A stretch of 64,000 nucleotides of DNA from NCBI RefSeq assembly GCF_001884065.1, contig NZ_MACH01000055.1, positions 62,001 to 126,000 on the forward strand. The letters are read 5' to 3'. Under the pieces are notes generated by a model, which saw only the letters and a list, made by a program, of their open reading frames with translations, made no database searches and was not told the origin of the DNA. Position numbers and translations under genes: made by a program. Below, piece by piece: positions 37,301 through 42,475 of the stretch (the stretch's first letter is position 1; the number at the start of each line of letters is the position of its first letter). Source of the DNA: Bacillus proteolyticus (lineage in GTDB: Bacteria > Bacillota > Bacilli > Bacillales > Bacillaceae_G).

Positions 37301-37409
37301 CGATTGTACCAGCACGGTTTTGATTACTAATTTTACTTAAGCCGAGAGTGTTTCCTGTAATAGCGAGTGCGCCGTTAGTGGTGGTAGAAAATCGATTCGT
37401 AATGGGCAT
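22377..37409 (-). CDS. giant DUF11-repeat protein, 5010 residues
   Basis: One uninterrupted 15-kb gene starting at ATG 37409 behind GAGGTGAC. Residues 1 to about 350 form a unique beta-rich head. About 35 tandem repeats of roughly 130 residues follow, each with TKSVxxxxAxxGDxLTYT, NxGNxxAxNVxFTDxIPxGTTF, ANPxxGIxIGxI, FQVxVxSIP and SNxVxTQI. These are DUF11/TIGR01451 surface repeats, Ig-like folds in which a Lys-Asn isopeptide bond is plausible. The last repeat is short and the tail ends in NYFWTWIWWR. No signal peptide, LPXTG motif, SLH or LysM domain is visible. A TAGGATATG (37446-37454, plus strand) reads as the sigma-K-like CATATCCTA on the coding strand, but without a matching -35. A large surface or spore-surface filament is the likeliest role. 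Confidence 0.9.
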   Translation of the reverse strand: MPITNRFSTTTNGALAITGNTLGLSKISNQNRAGTIGAIGAFVTTNTALQVTTFPAGTTLNYTQNSSTAILNIPAGSTILYAELVWGGNYLSRDQNITSLLGNPVSFTTPVSTYSITPSAVTASNQTFVSGSVTFGFYTRSADVTSLVQAGGSGSYTTGSVPGLVDPLDASNGAINSSGWTLIVAYQNGSLPARNLTIYVAGNRVSVETGSADVSVSGFLTPSGGPVSGRLFLSSTEGDADLTGDQALFGPNFSSLNALSGPNNAVSNFFGSQVNNAAGNLDTTGTFGTRNQSASTSTNISAGRQGWDITSIDISPYLTNSQVSAAIRLTTNGDAYMLNTVGLQININSPNIQATKSVNKSVAAIGDVLTYTVTIPNTGLLPANNVIFIDNLPTGTSFIPGTVTVDNVPQTNANPAAGISLGTINNSASRTVTFQATVVSLPNPNPISNTANITFQYTPIAGGTTFNGLATSNSAGTQINLADINGTKSVNKIFTDIGETLTYSIALANIGNITATNVIYTDPIPSGTTFIPGSVTVNGVTQAGANPATGIAIGSIAANSTTTISFQVFVPSIPQTNPILNSGTTTYQYTPVPNQPAVSGTDTTNIVSTQVNNATVTMTKAVDKNYADIGDTLTYTVSFTGTGNTNANNVIFTDVIPTGTTFVLNSLTIDGTTQVGSNPANGVNIGSIPAGTTKNISFQVVVNTIPASNVVSNGSSASYQYTVNPSQSPVTKNISSNLVSTQINNANVTLTKSTNKQFATIGETISYTILITNSGNTATTNVQLTDPLPNGTILTPGTVTLNGVLQNVDSLVALPIGTIPAGATFTLAFQVTVINITAQNPIINNAFASYLYTVNPSLPPTSKTANSNSVTSTIRLANLQATKSVDKTFAEVGDILTYTFSLTNNGNVTANNVLLSDSIANGTSFVPDSVIVNNVAQPGVTPANINIGSINANTTITASFQVVITSIPNPNPISNNASISYNFIVDPNASPVSKNTTSTTTFTQVNDANVISTKTVDRAFATVGDVLTYTILLMNAGSVTADNPTFVDTNPDGTTFIPNTFLINGVLQNNADPNVGVPLPSIPANGSLTVSYQVTVTSFPTQNPTRNSSSTQYSFILNPGDPPTIETSLSNTVSTQINLANVVIVKQVDLTIADVGQPITYTIALANPGNTSANNVVVTDILPPGTTLVPNSIFIGGALQLGADPSVGLQVGTIPAGGITTIVFQISANSLPSPNPVQNSAALQYSFIADPILPAVVRNATSNIVTTQINTANIVATKLTSTNFADVGDVITYATILTNNGNIPASNVMFTDIIPAGTIFLPNTVTINGVPIANANPANGILIGTIGANSSRTVAFQVFVPTIPAVNPITNQSGTTFQYTYDPSKPAVMQMVASNTVLTTINTATITSAKSADKQFANVNDIITYTTTLANNGNTLASNVIFTDLIPSGTSFIPNSVTVNGNILPNVNPSNGIAIDPINPNANTIISFQVQVISIPNPNPIPNQSNTAYEYVVNPNLPPTSANALSNVITTQINNATIVATKSVNTPTAAIGDIVTYTIAVTNTGNIPASATVLTDGLGAGASFIQNSVTIDNVPQPGLDPSLGVHLADISPGDTVFITFQAQILAIPPSGTLTNNALVNYEYTVNPNQSPAVSSTITNTTVTPIIDATLSINKTVNSTFATIGDTLTFTSTITNSGNTTANNVIFTDLIPDGTTFIPNSFTVNGTTIPNANPQNGINIGNINSNASVILSFQVNITTIPNPNPIPNKSSVQYSFIVDINEPPVSRTVKSNKTFTQVNTASVIATKTASSAFAAVGDTITYTTTLTNSGNTTANTPVFIDILPPELSFVPDSVQINSIPQLGFRPDSGISLDSIPVGGTTTISFQTIVGSIPATNPTLNQSSTTYSIIVDPTQPPVTETATSNPTLIQINEAIIQATKSVDRLFSDIAPGNSFLTYTVLLENIGNTTATHITFTDSIPNNTVFIEDSVRVGGVLLPGVNPANGIPIGDIIAGDFINVTFRVQVVSIPNPIFTIGPGGPNSPVVNGASINYQFMTAPNLPLVSRNTSSNSVSTQINSGEIALVKSVDKAFATIGDTISCTITLSNPGNVTSQNIIFTDILPDGTTFISGNLVNDSGAQQIGNPANGIQIGNINPGSTVSITINVLVANIPSINPISNFSSVQFAHVVDPSQPAVSQTNVSNTVSTKIKSAILTTTKSADKSIISVGDTITYTTTITNTGNTPATNITFTSAIPASTTFIANSVTINGVQQPGAQPALGVNIPNIAPGQTVTVTFQVNVISIPPSSSIMGSDTILYSYTVDPSGAPATTSTSTNIVTNPVLDAMITMAKSVDQTLVTLGDTITYTTILTNSGNTNATNITFTDLIPDGTTFVSDSVTINGITQLGLNPNTGITIGSIAPNSSIAIAFQVTATSTPVQNPIANTATASYTFIADPNAPIVSRTATSNTVFTTINTATILSSKQVDTSFSHIGDILTYTVTLTNNGNSSAQNVIFTDTVPNGTTFIANSFSINGIPQSGANPVNGVNIGPITAGTTVNVSFQVNVISLPTENPIVNFSSTSYQLVSPPDAETSISNPVSTQIREAILSMTKNESVSYTDIGQTAFYTTSISNIGNTDATNIVFTDVLPSGLTFVPNTLTVDGVLQPDANPNTGVLLATLPPNEIYSIVFQVTVNIIPPINPTPNTASTDYEFTVDPNNPPVSSTATSNTTLLQINNATIISTKTANLTFADVGNTITFTLNLPNTGNVAATDVTIIDILDSNLSFVPNSFTVNGQTIPNADLSTGVNIGSIIGDNAAIVTFQATVTTLPTLNPISNSASITYHYVVNPNLPPITTSNQSNTTSTQINSAILTAQKNSNVSTVDIGQDIVYTVTITNSGNVSATNVIFTDLIPDGTSFEPNSFTLNGTSIPNANIITGVPIGDIAPNESVIVAFHINANEIPPINPITNQASVSFQHIVNPANPPVSKNITSNSVTTKIESAILNTIKIGDKAFATIGDTITYTTTITNTGNISANNVVFSDPIPTWTQFVAGSVIVNGTSLPSASIIDGVGINTITPNQIVTIMFQVQIVSNPTTFTPELQNLGFVNFQYNVGNALQAQPGNVETNVFVTSINSAILSAVKTANTAFANIGDTITYTVSIQNSGNTNATNLNFSDLIPAGTTFIQNSFAVNGSTIPGANPNNGVNIGTVSASSSLTVTFQVIVTSTPPSNPITNVASIQYAFIVDPAAPPVTGTINSNSASTQINNATVTTVLEANRTIVSIGDVITYTATLTSTGNFPANSVLLINGIPEGALFVPNSVTLNGISLPDASPTLGIPVGIIAPGDSATITFQFLASSIPPQGAIINQAITSYTYIVDPSQPPVTATSSSNTVTTAVVDASLSAIKNTDSLVQSTDGTITYTVVVQNNGNTTANTVTLTDSVPEGTAFIPNSVIINSVSVPGADPNVGIPLNSVAPSEIVTVTFQVIVQSIPSVNPISNTARIDYTFIADPNDPIISRTITSNPAFTQISDATILSLKAVNAPQATVGDILTYTVTLENSGNIPASNLIFSDTIPQGTTFVENSFTLNGTTILGANPNVGVTLPNLAANATHLISFQILINNSFSQDSITNQSNTTYTIQPDPSQPPITETSTSNIGITNFVQAQLTITKASNPITVDIGGTILYISEVNNIGNVDAINTIFTDSIPAGTTFVPDSVTVNGVLQPGVNPESGIPIGTISSNSSKTILFQVQTNNPPTETEIINQSSVTYQYVSIPTAPPVNRSANSNIVTTSIQNANIISVKAADVTFVSIGQIITYTNTLQNIGTVPANNIVFIDNTPEGTIFIEDSLTINNVIQPGANPENGVTLGTIQPNETVTISFQVQLTNIPSGNTVINISDTSYEYQIDPSSPIIQRRSLSNAVNTEVRTANVSAIKSANRSITRIGQIITYTVAVTNAGTVPITNTLLIDAIAAGTTFVPNSILVDGIPRPNENPITGITLNIILPNNTIIVTFQVNVVSIPSQNNINNIAVIHYEYQPDPSLPPISETTSSNTTNIQFIDAILIATKSANKVLANIDETIEYTVVIQNNGSTTTNSIFFTDTIEDGTVFIPGSVLVNNTVLPAADPNIGFSIPNIASGQSTTITFQVSVTNLPAVNPTPNTVNIVYDFIFNPDFAPIQKSTTSNTTFVQINDADIVSLKTVDLTSVTIGDILTYTTTLTNTGNTDATAVVFTDNIPDGTTFIDGSVLVNNIPQLNANPSTGILVGTIAPDISIPVTFSVTVVALPASGRIQNQSPSRYTINGEEQISNSNITFTEVISANVIATKTTPIQYADLQTIIPYTISIINNGNIQVENIIVTDIIPANTSFIENSVIVNGNARPNDNPLSGILIDNILPNTTATILFQVRVTSIPQTNPIFNTSTIEYEYTVPDRPPITETILSSAAVTEIHHANLNSNKAVNLAFATVGDTLTYTITLNQTGNISANDIIIQDIIPQGTTFIENSVIVNGETLPGVNPVSGIPIGTIIVGGNTIASFQVTVTSIPTPNELNNKAITTFNYIVNPNNLPVANTTTTNTVTTTVQNDNVVAIKSVNAANALPSQTLTYTITITNSGNVTIEDLLVIDTVPVDTTFVTSSVTINGINQPNANPENGITLGNLAPNESAIITFQVTISSSTLQPTINNNASVSYTVIIDPDEPPITITKQTNTVTTTLIEPMISIEKTADKSIVVIGDIITFTLEIFNHSPIPTVSTSVLDMIPAGTTFIENSVTINGTPVPNIRPDTGINIGSLAADGVATITFQVLVTSIPSNSTIINSATVTVAFQLTPQDPIITFIVNSNIVRIPVQFITATVTKTASVSSAYLNQYFDYTVRITNTSEISLSNISLQDTIPAGLQFMNGTVFINGERSPLANPNIGFLVATNLEPNETIIVLFTVQVISPPINNEFKNTANVSLQLQVSPTDPPITVTVTSNENIVTFIPENPDETLPNLNCFFDGERFIRITPRNIRNYFWTWIWWR

Positions 37410-37445
37410 GTTGTCACCTCATTTATATTATAGTCTTGGTCAAAA

Positions 37446-37454
37446 TAGGATATG
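37446..37454 (-). promoter_or_regulatory. possible sigma-K -10 element of the giant gene
   Basis: CATATCCTA on the minus strand fits CATANNNTA and lies 37 nt before the start codon. The expected AC at -35 is missing, so this is weak. TTGACC is also nearby (37437-37442) but has no properly spaced -10. Confidence 0.3.
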
Positions 37455-37531
37455 TGTGTGACAGATAAAGGGAAACATGTACAAGTTGATTTGGAAAGAA
37501 TGATTCAAATGTCTAGATAAGGAGATGGAGA

Positions 37532-38392
37532 ATGATTGAATTGGAAATGAGGGTAGAGCGTCTTAGGCAAGAAGAAATAGAGGACATTGTAGCGTTATCT
37601 GCTTATATTGGTTGGGATTATAATAGAGAAGAAGTTGAAACGATTTTTAACTCAGGTATTGTATATGGCGTATGGAATGAGAGAAAAAAACTTATTGCAA
37701 GCGCTGCAATTATATTATACGGAGAGGCGTTAGCGTCAATAGGAATGGTGATTGTACATCCGGATTATAAGGGAAGAGGGATTGGAAAGGCGATAACGAA
37801 TTTATGCATTAAGAGCGTATCGGTTCAAACTCCCATTATGCTTATTGCTACGGATGAGGGAAAGCCTCTATATGAAAAATTAGGATTTAGAGCAGTAAGC
37901 TATGTTTCTAAATACATATGTAACTCGTACAATGGGAATGATTATTGTGTAGGAAATGAAGATTATATGATGAATTATGAAGAGTGTGATTTAGAAGAAA
38001 TAATAAAATTAGATGAGTATGCGTTTGGAACAAATAGAGAAGAGTTCTTAACGAAAAGAATTATGCAAAGTGAACAGTGTATTGTTGTAAAGGATAAGGA
38101 ACAAAATGTATTAGGTTACGGTTTAAGTATACAAACACCAGAAAATAAAATAATAGGACCAGTCGTTGCAAGAAATGATGCGATGGCAATGAAGATTGTA
38201 CATTATTTAGCAAGAGAGTATCATGGTAAATTAAGAATTGATGTACCAGAAGGAAAGAAAGATTTCATGAAAGAATTAGAGATTACTGGTTTTAAAAAGG
38301 TTAATACACCACCAATTATGATGAAAAATAGCGATAAATTATTAAAAAGGAATAATGAGCTATATAGTATTGCGGCACAAATTTTTGGATAA
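37532..38392 (+). CDS. GNAT acetyltransferase, two-domain
   Basis: A 286-residue protein with an N-terminal GNAT domain: IGMVIVHPDYKGRGIGKAIT (motif A, residues about 69-88) and LYEKLGFRAV (motif B). A second, more divergent GNAT-like half (about 150-275) includes a YGLSIQTPENKIIGPVVARN strand pair. The start has AAGGAG 7 nt upstream. Substrate is unknown. It is transcribed alone and ends at a bidirectional terminator. Confidence 0.85.
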   Translation: MIELEMRVERLRQEEIEDIVALSAYIGWDYNREEVETIFNSGIVYGVWNERKKLIASAAIILYGEALASIGMVIVHPDYKGRGIGKAITNLCIKSVSVQTPIMLIATDEGKPLYEKLGFRAVSYVSKYICNSYNGNDYCVGNEDYMMNYEECDLEEIIKLDEYAFGTNREEFLTKRIMQSEQCIVVKDKEQNVLGYGLSIQTPENKIIGPVVARNDAMAMKIVHYLAREYHGKLRIDVPEGKKDFMKELEITGFKKVNTPPIMMKNSDKLLKRNNELYSIAAQIFG

Positions 38393-38425
38393 AAAAGAAT
38401 CCTTCTGAACGAAGGATTCTTTTTC
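38392..38425. terminator. bidirectional terminator
   Basis: Arms AAAAGAATCCTTC/GAAGGATTCTTTT between the convergent GNAT and isochorismatase genes. Confidence 0.9.
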
Positions 38426-38426
38426 G

Positions 38427-38987
38427 TTAATCACGATATTGGTCGTGAGTTGGCTGAAAGAGATCTTCCTCGATATCTCTCACCATAGAAAAATGATCAA
38501 CATTATAATGACCGTGTAGAGTTTTATTATGATGACCAATAATTTGCTCTGCAGACAATACGTCAGAATCAGTTGTGGAATGACCATTTTTAATTAATGT
38601 AACGTCAAATCCTTGTACAGTAGCTGTTCTAACTGCGGTGTCAATGCAATGTTCTGTTTTACATCCACCTATAACAATATGATTAATTTTTTCTTCTTTT
38701 AAAAGTTCAAGTAAAGAAGTGCCATAGAATGAATTTGTTGCTGCTTTATTAATAAGGATTGCAGACTGAGGTACTTTAATTTGATTATGTACTTCAAATC
38801 CCACGCCGCTACCAGAAGCGACATCAATATCTCTTACGAAAACAATAAGGGCATTTGAATCTATTGCTTTCTGTACGGCTGTATTTAGTGTAGATAATAG
38901 CTCGGTTTTACGAAAAACTTCATTTTCTTGTTTATTTCCATCAATTAATTCTTGCTGAGCATCGATAATTAATAGTGCTTGTTTCAT
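38427..38987 (-). CDS. isochorismatase-family cysteine hydrolase
   Basis: A 186-residue cytoplasmic hydrolase. Catalytic triad candidates are Asp9 (LLIDAQQELI), the Lys of INKAATNSF (about 87) and the Cys of GGCKTEHCIDT (about 120). The family covers isochorismatases, nicotinamidases and carbamoyl hydrolases; the lack of a nicotinamidase-type metal triad (D-x-H-x-H) leaves the substrate open. The start ATG at 38987 has AAAGGGGAT upstream. Confidence 0.88.
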   Translation of the reverse strand: MKQALLIIDAQQELIDGNKQENEVFRKTELLSTLNTAVQKAIDSNALIVFVRDIDVASGSGVGFEVHNQIKVPQSAILINKAATNSFYGTSLLELLKEEKINHIVIGGCKTEHCIDTAVRTATVQGFDVTLIKNGHSTTDSDVLSAEQIIGHHNKTLHGHYNVDHFSMVRDIEEDLFQPTHDQYRD

Positions 38988-39169
38988 TCGATATCCCCTT
39001 TAATATGAAATAAATTCCACTTTACATATTCTTTTATATTGTAAGGAAATCCTCTATTGTCTACGGAGTAGACAATAGATTTACAAAGTTGTCAAATAAA
39101 TTTCATTCTCATAGCGTGTAAAAACATGTATGATAGGAGATGGAGAATTTTTGAGTAGGTGGGAATATC

Positions 39170-39430
39170 ATGCAAACAGTAGAAGATTATCTTTCATTCT
39201 TACATACGAAAGGATTTAAATTATCAGAGGAAGCACAAGGGTTTATTATGTTCGGACAGGGATACACCGGTGCGTCTGATGGAATTGTGAATGCAGCAAT
39301 AGAAGCGACGATTAAGCATCAATTCCAGTTTGATGGTAGTTATTTTGTTGCGTTATTAGAACGATTGAAAGAAGAAGAAATTACAGATAAAAAAAGCGCT
39401 AAGGCTTTTATGCGGAAGTTACAAGCGTAA
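39170..39430 (+). CDS. small conserved protein, DUF6123-like
   Basis: An 86-residue helical protein without membrane segments; it contains FIMFGQGYTGASDGIVNAAI in its centre. From memory it resembles a conserved Bacillus family of about 90 residues (DUF6123), but this is tentative. The start follows AGGTGGG. It is convergent with the DMT transporter gene, separated by 2 bp. Confidence 0.65.
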   Translation: MQTVEDYLSFLHTKGFKLSEEAQGFIMFGQGYTGASDGIVNAAIEATIKHQFQFDGSYFVALLERLKEEEITDKKSAKAFMRKLQA

Positions 39431-39432
39431 CT

Positions 39433-40344
39433 TCACGCAGCCCGCGCTTCTTTTTTTGTTTTGGAAGGTAGTTCAACAAAAACCATACCTAGGAAAATAC
39501 ATAGACATCCGATAATGGCAGAAATAGAAAGCTGTTCATTTGCAACGAGAACACCTGTTAAGGCAGCAAAAACGGGCTCCATTGCGAAAATAATTGCTAC
39601 TCTCGTTGGAGACGTATGTTTTTGTGCCGATGTTTGAATGAAAAAAGCAATGGATGTCGCGAATAGGGAAGTTAGAAATAGAGCAAATAAAAAGGAAGAA
39701 TTCGTCCATAGTGCTACTGAAAATATTTTTTCCCAATCTTCAAACAAAAAGGCGCAAATAGAAGAAAACATACCGACAGCTAATACTTGCGACGTGCTTA
39801 ACAATAAAGGTGATATTTTCTTAGAAAAGAAGCCGTTAACAAGAATATGGGCAGCGAAAGCAACAGCACAACCGAGAACGAGTATATCTCCAATGTTTAA
39901 TTGAAAAGAATCACCAGCCGTTAATAAGTATAAACCTGCTGTTGCTACAGCAATACCAAGTACGATAAAAATGGTAGCTTTTTGTTTTAAAAAGATAAAA
40001 GATAAAATTGGTACCATAACGATACTAAGCCCTGTTAAGAAACCAGCTTTTGAAGAAGTTGTATAAAGTAAGCCGAATGTTTGTAATACATAGCCAACAC
40101 ATAAAAAGAATCCAACGATTAATCCGGCGAGACTACTCTGTTTTATATCTTGTTTTGAAGATTTTTTCGAGAAAATCATTTGAACGAATAATAAAATAAT
40201 TCCAGCGAATAAAAAGCGAATACCATTAAAAGTAAATGGACCAACGAAAGACATAGCATTTTGAACGACAACAAACGTAGCTCCCCAAATAAAAGAGACA
40301 AATAATAAAGCAAGAGGAGCAATCCAATCTTTTTTCACACTCAT
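39433..40344 (-). CDS. DMT-superfamily (EamA) transporter
   Basis: A 303-residue protein with ten hydrophobic helices arranged as two EamA repeats (about residues 8-140 and 155-290). The first repeat has FIWGATFVVVQNAM and GIRFLFAG; the second GCLCIFLGMVFVEL near its end. It is probably a metabolite or amino-acid exporter. GGGGG stands directly before the ATG at 40344, so the GTG at 40338 is a possible alternative start. It follows the RNase H-like gene by 7 bp and is probably co-transcribed with it. Confidence 0.88.
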   Translation of the reverse strand: MSVKKDWIAPLALLFVSFIWGATFVVVQNAMSFVGPFTFNGIRFLFAGIILLFVQMIFSKKSSKQDIKQSSLAGLIVGFFLCVGYVLQTFGLLYTTSSKAGFLTGLSIVMVPILSFIFLKQKATIFIVLGIAVATAGLYLLTAGDSFQLNIGDILVLGCAVAFAAHILVNGFFSKKISPLLLSTSQVLAVGMFSSICAFLFEDWEKIFSVALWTNSSFLFALFLTSLFATSIAFFIQTSAQKHTSPTRVAIIFAMEPVFAALTGVLVANEQLSISAIIGCLCIFLGMVFVELPSKTKKEARAA

Positions 40345-40351
40345 ACCCCCG

Positions 40352-40738
40352 TTAATTTTGTAAGATAGCTTTTCTAGCTAATTCATCAGCGACTTTATTT
40401 TGACTACTTGGAATCCACTTAATAAAAAAGAGATCGAAACTTTTTATGTACTGCAGTGCTTCCTCTAATAGTGGTGCAAACATTTTATTTTTTGCGTATT
40501 CTTTTTCAACAGCTCGCTCGACAAGTTGTGAATCTGTACGAAAAGAGACAATGTTATAATTATGCTCCATGCAATATTTTAATGCTGCAAGTAAAGCGTG
40601 GTATTCTGCTTCATGATTGGACATTGTCCCAAGGGGCAGTGATAATTGTACAGCTGGTTGAACCCCTTTAATAAACACGCCTGCACCAGAAGGACCAGGA
40701 TTTCCTTTTGATGCACCATCAATATATACTTCAATCAA
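40352..40738 (-). CDS. RNase HI-like protein (YpdQ type)
   Basis: A 128-residue RNase H fold protein. All four expected acidic positions are visible: YIDGASKGNPGP (Asp7), NHEAEYHALL (Glu43 region), RTDSQLV (Asp68 region) and NKVADELA. It should bind Mg2+ and could cleave RNA in RNA-DNA hybrids, although B. subtilis YpdQ-type proteins have often been reported as weak or inactive; I would not assume activity. The start is ATG at 40738 behind GGAGGTTT. Confidence 0.85.
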   Translation of the reverse strand: MIEVYIDGASKGNPGPSGAGVFIKGVQPAVQLSLPLGTMSNHEAEYHALLAALKYCMEHNYNIVSFRTDSQLVERAVEKEYAKNKMFAPLLEEALQYIKSFDLFFIKWIPSSQNKVADELARKAILQN

Positions 40739-40765
40739 AATGAGAAACCTCCAAATTATAAGATT

Positions 40766-40801
40766 ATCCCCTACTTATATGTTTCCTTGAAGTAGGGGAT
40801 A
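40766..40801 (-). terminator. terminator of the aldose-epimerase gene
   Basis: Arms ATCCCCTACTT/AAGTAGGGGAT flank a 14-nt loop just after the epimerase stop; the T-tract on the minus strand is short. Confidence 0.6.
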
Positions 40802-40807
40802 GAGTAC

Positions 40808-41680
40808 TTAGCCGATTGTAAGACTATAACGACATGTAAATGTTTCATTCGCTTGTAAAGATTGAATCCCTTTTTTTTCCTTAAAATCTTTTGCTGGATT
40901 TATTTCATCAGCAATCCCGTACCAAGGTTCAATACATAAGAAAGGTGCGTTCTCGCCTGGTGTCCATACGCCGACAAATGGGAAGCCGTCAAATTCTACT
41001 TTTACAAATTTATTATGTTTATGAGAACGAATAGAGATTTCATTCGTATTCATATTTTCAAAAATAAGCGCATCATTTTTGAATAAATCGTATGTAAGTG
41101 GTAATTCATTCGTATTTTCAGCGATTAATTGCTTTTTACTTGAAAGGTAAGGTCCTTCTAATACGTTTGTTTCTAAGCGTTCAGAACCATTAAATGATAA
41201 ATAATAATCTGTAAATGATTCGCCCTCTAATAAGGGGAAGTTGAAACCAGGGTGTGCTCCGATTGAGAAGAACATCTCTTTTGAAGTAGGATTATTTACT
41301 TCATATGTAACATGTATATTTTGTTCGTCTACTTCATAAGAAACGAGTAATTCGAATTCGTATGGGTATTTTTTTAATGTTTCTTCATTACTAGTAACAA
41401 TATAAGTGATATTCGTTTCACTTTGTTCTTTTACAGAAAATGTAAGATCACGAGCGAAGCCGTGTTGTGTTAAAGAATATGGTTTACCATCTACGTAGTA
41501 TGTATTATCTACTAATCGGCCGACAATTGGGAATAAAATTGGTGCGCGGCGTCCCCAGTAAGTAGAATCGCCTTGCCATAAGTATTCAGTGTTATCTGCT
41601 TTTAAGCGAACGCTTTGTAATTCTGCACCTTTGTCAGAAATGGAAACGATCACTTTTTCATTTTGAATTGTTGCTGTCAT
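40808..41680 (-). CDS. aldose 1-epimerase family (LacX-type) mutarotase
   Basis: A 290-residue galactose-mutarotase-fold enzyme. The start is the ATG at 41680 with GGAGGTTTCACTTC upstream; a longer reading to 41782 is rejected. Family motifs include GAELQSVRL, YLWQGD, RRAPILFPIVGRL (the Pro-rich LacX signature), TQHGFARD (catalytic His), SIGAHPGFN (second His) and CIEPWYG with a catalytic-type Glu. It interconverts anomers of a sugar or sugar phosphate in the cytoplasm; the exact sugar is unknown. Confidence 0.9.
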   Translation of the reverse strand: MTATIQNEKVIVSISDKGAELQSVRLKADNTEYLWQGDSTYWGRRAPILFPIVGRLVDNTYYVDGKPYSLTQHGFARDLTFSVKEQSETNITYIVTSNEETLKKYPYEFELLVSYEVDEQNIHVTYEVNNPTSKEMFFSIGAHPGFNFPLLEGESFTDYYLSFNGSERLETNVLEGPYLSSKKQLIAENTNELPLTYDLFKNDALIFENMNTNEISIRSHKHNKFVKVEFDGFPFVGVWTPGENAPFLCIEPWYGIADEINPAKDFKEKKGIQSLQANETFTCRYSLTIG

Positions 41681-41760
41681 GAAGTGAAACCTCCTAAATC
41701 TTTCATATGTTTTATTATACGTTGTCCAAAAGAAAAAAGGTAGTAAATGATAGGAAACTA

Positions 41761-41789
41761 TTGACGAAAGAGTGGCTACCACGTAAAAT
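41761..41789 (+). promoter_or_regulatory. promoter of the queT transcript
   Basis: TTGACG (41761-41766), 17 bp, TAAAAT (41784-41789), 26 bp before the riboswitch. Confidence 0.6.
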
Positions 41790-41814
41790 ATAATCTTGTT
41801 GCTTAAAAACGAAT

Positions 41815-41854
41815 AACGTGGTTCGAAACCATCCCACGTAAAAAAACTAAGGAG
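41815..41854 (+). promoter_or_regulatory. preQ1-I riboswitch
   Basis: A compact aptamer: stem ACGTGG/CCACGT enclosing TTCGAAACCATC, followed by the A-rich tail AAAAAAACTA that runs directly into AGGAG. This is the preQ1 class I pattern, here positioned to sequester the Shine-Dalgarno sequence when preQ1 is bound. The gene it controls (QueT) fits exactly. Confidence 0.92.
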
Positions 41855-41862
41855 ATTTTGTC

Positions 41863-42348
41863 ATGAATATAAGAACATTAGTCGGTAATGGTATTTTAGC
41901 GGCATTATATATTGCTGTTTCTATGCTTATTCAGCCATTTGGCTTTACGAATGTACAGTTTCGTATTTCAGAGATGTTTAATCATCTCGTTGTCTTCAAT
42001 AAGAAAGCAATTTACGGTATTGTATTAGGTGTATTTTTAACGAATCTCTTTTTCTCACCTATGATCGCTTATGATTTAGTATTTGGAGTAGGGCAATCAA
42101 TTCTTGCACTACTTGCAACTATTATTTCTATGCGCTTTATTAAAGGTGTTTGGGCTCGTATGATTTTTAATACAGTTATCTTTACAATTACAATGTTTAT
42201 GATAGCAATTGAACTTCATCTTGCATTTGATTTACCATTTATGTTGACTTGGTTAACATGTGCAGTCGGTGAATTTGTTGTCATGGCGATTGGTATGCCT
42301 GTAATGTACTGGATTAATAAGCGAGTACAATTTGAAAGATTTATGTAA
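41863..42348 (+). CDS. queT: QueT-family queuosine-precursor transporter
   Basis: A 161-residue membrane protein with five hydrophobic helices, matching the ECF-type substrate-binding S component QueT. The N-terminus AALYIAVSMLIQPFGFTNVQFRISE (in pieces) contains the conserved QFRISE segment. It should import preQ1 or a related precursor together with the general ECF energy-coupling module encoded elsewhere. The preQ1-I riboswitch immediately upstream supports this and implies translational repression by preQ1. Confidence 0.93.
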   Translation: MNIRTLVGNGILAALYIAVSMLIQPFGFTNVQFRISEMFNHLVVFNKKAIYGIVLGVFLTNLFFSPMIAYDLVFGVGQSILALLATIISMRFIKGVWARMIFNTVIFTITMFMIAIELHLAFDLPFMLTWLTCAVGEFVVMAIGMPVMYWINKRVQFERFM

Positions 42349-42353
42349 TAGAT

Positions 42354-42388
42354 GAAAGAGCCGTCCTTATATAGGAGGGCTCTTTTTG
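42354..42388 (+). terminator. terminator of queT
   Basis: Arms AGAGCCGTCCT/AGGAGGGCTCT followed by TTTTTG. Confidence 0.88.
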
Positions 42389-42475
42389 TATGTGATTATA
42401 TTGAATATAATACTGTGACTCTTGATAAAATATAATAAAATAAATATAAGAAGTCTTATATAAGGGGAATCTAGT

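Noticed and set aside
22377-37409. Periodic DNA repeats that could suggest a CRISPR or tandem satellite array
   Set aside because: The period is about 390 bp, stays in frame and is explained by the protein repeats; no short identical repeats with unique spacers occur.
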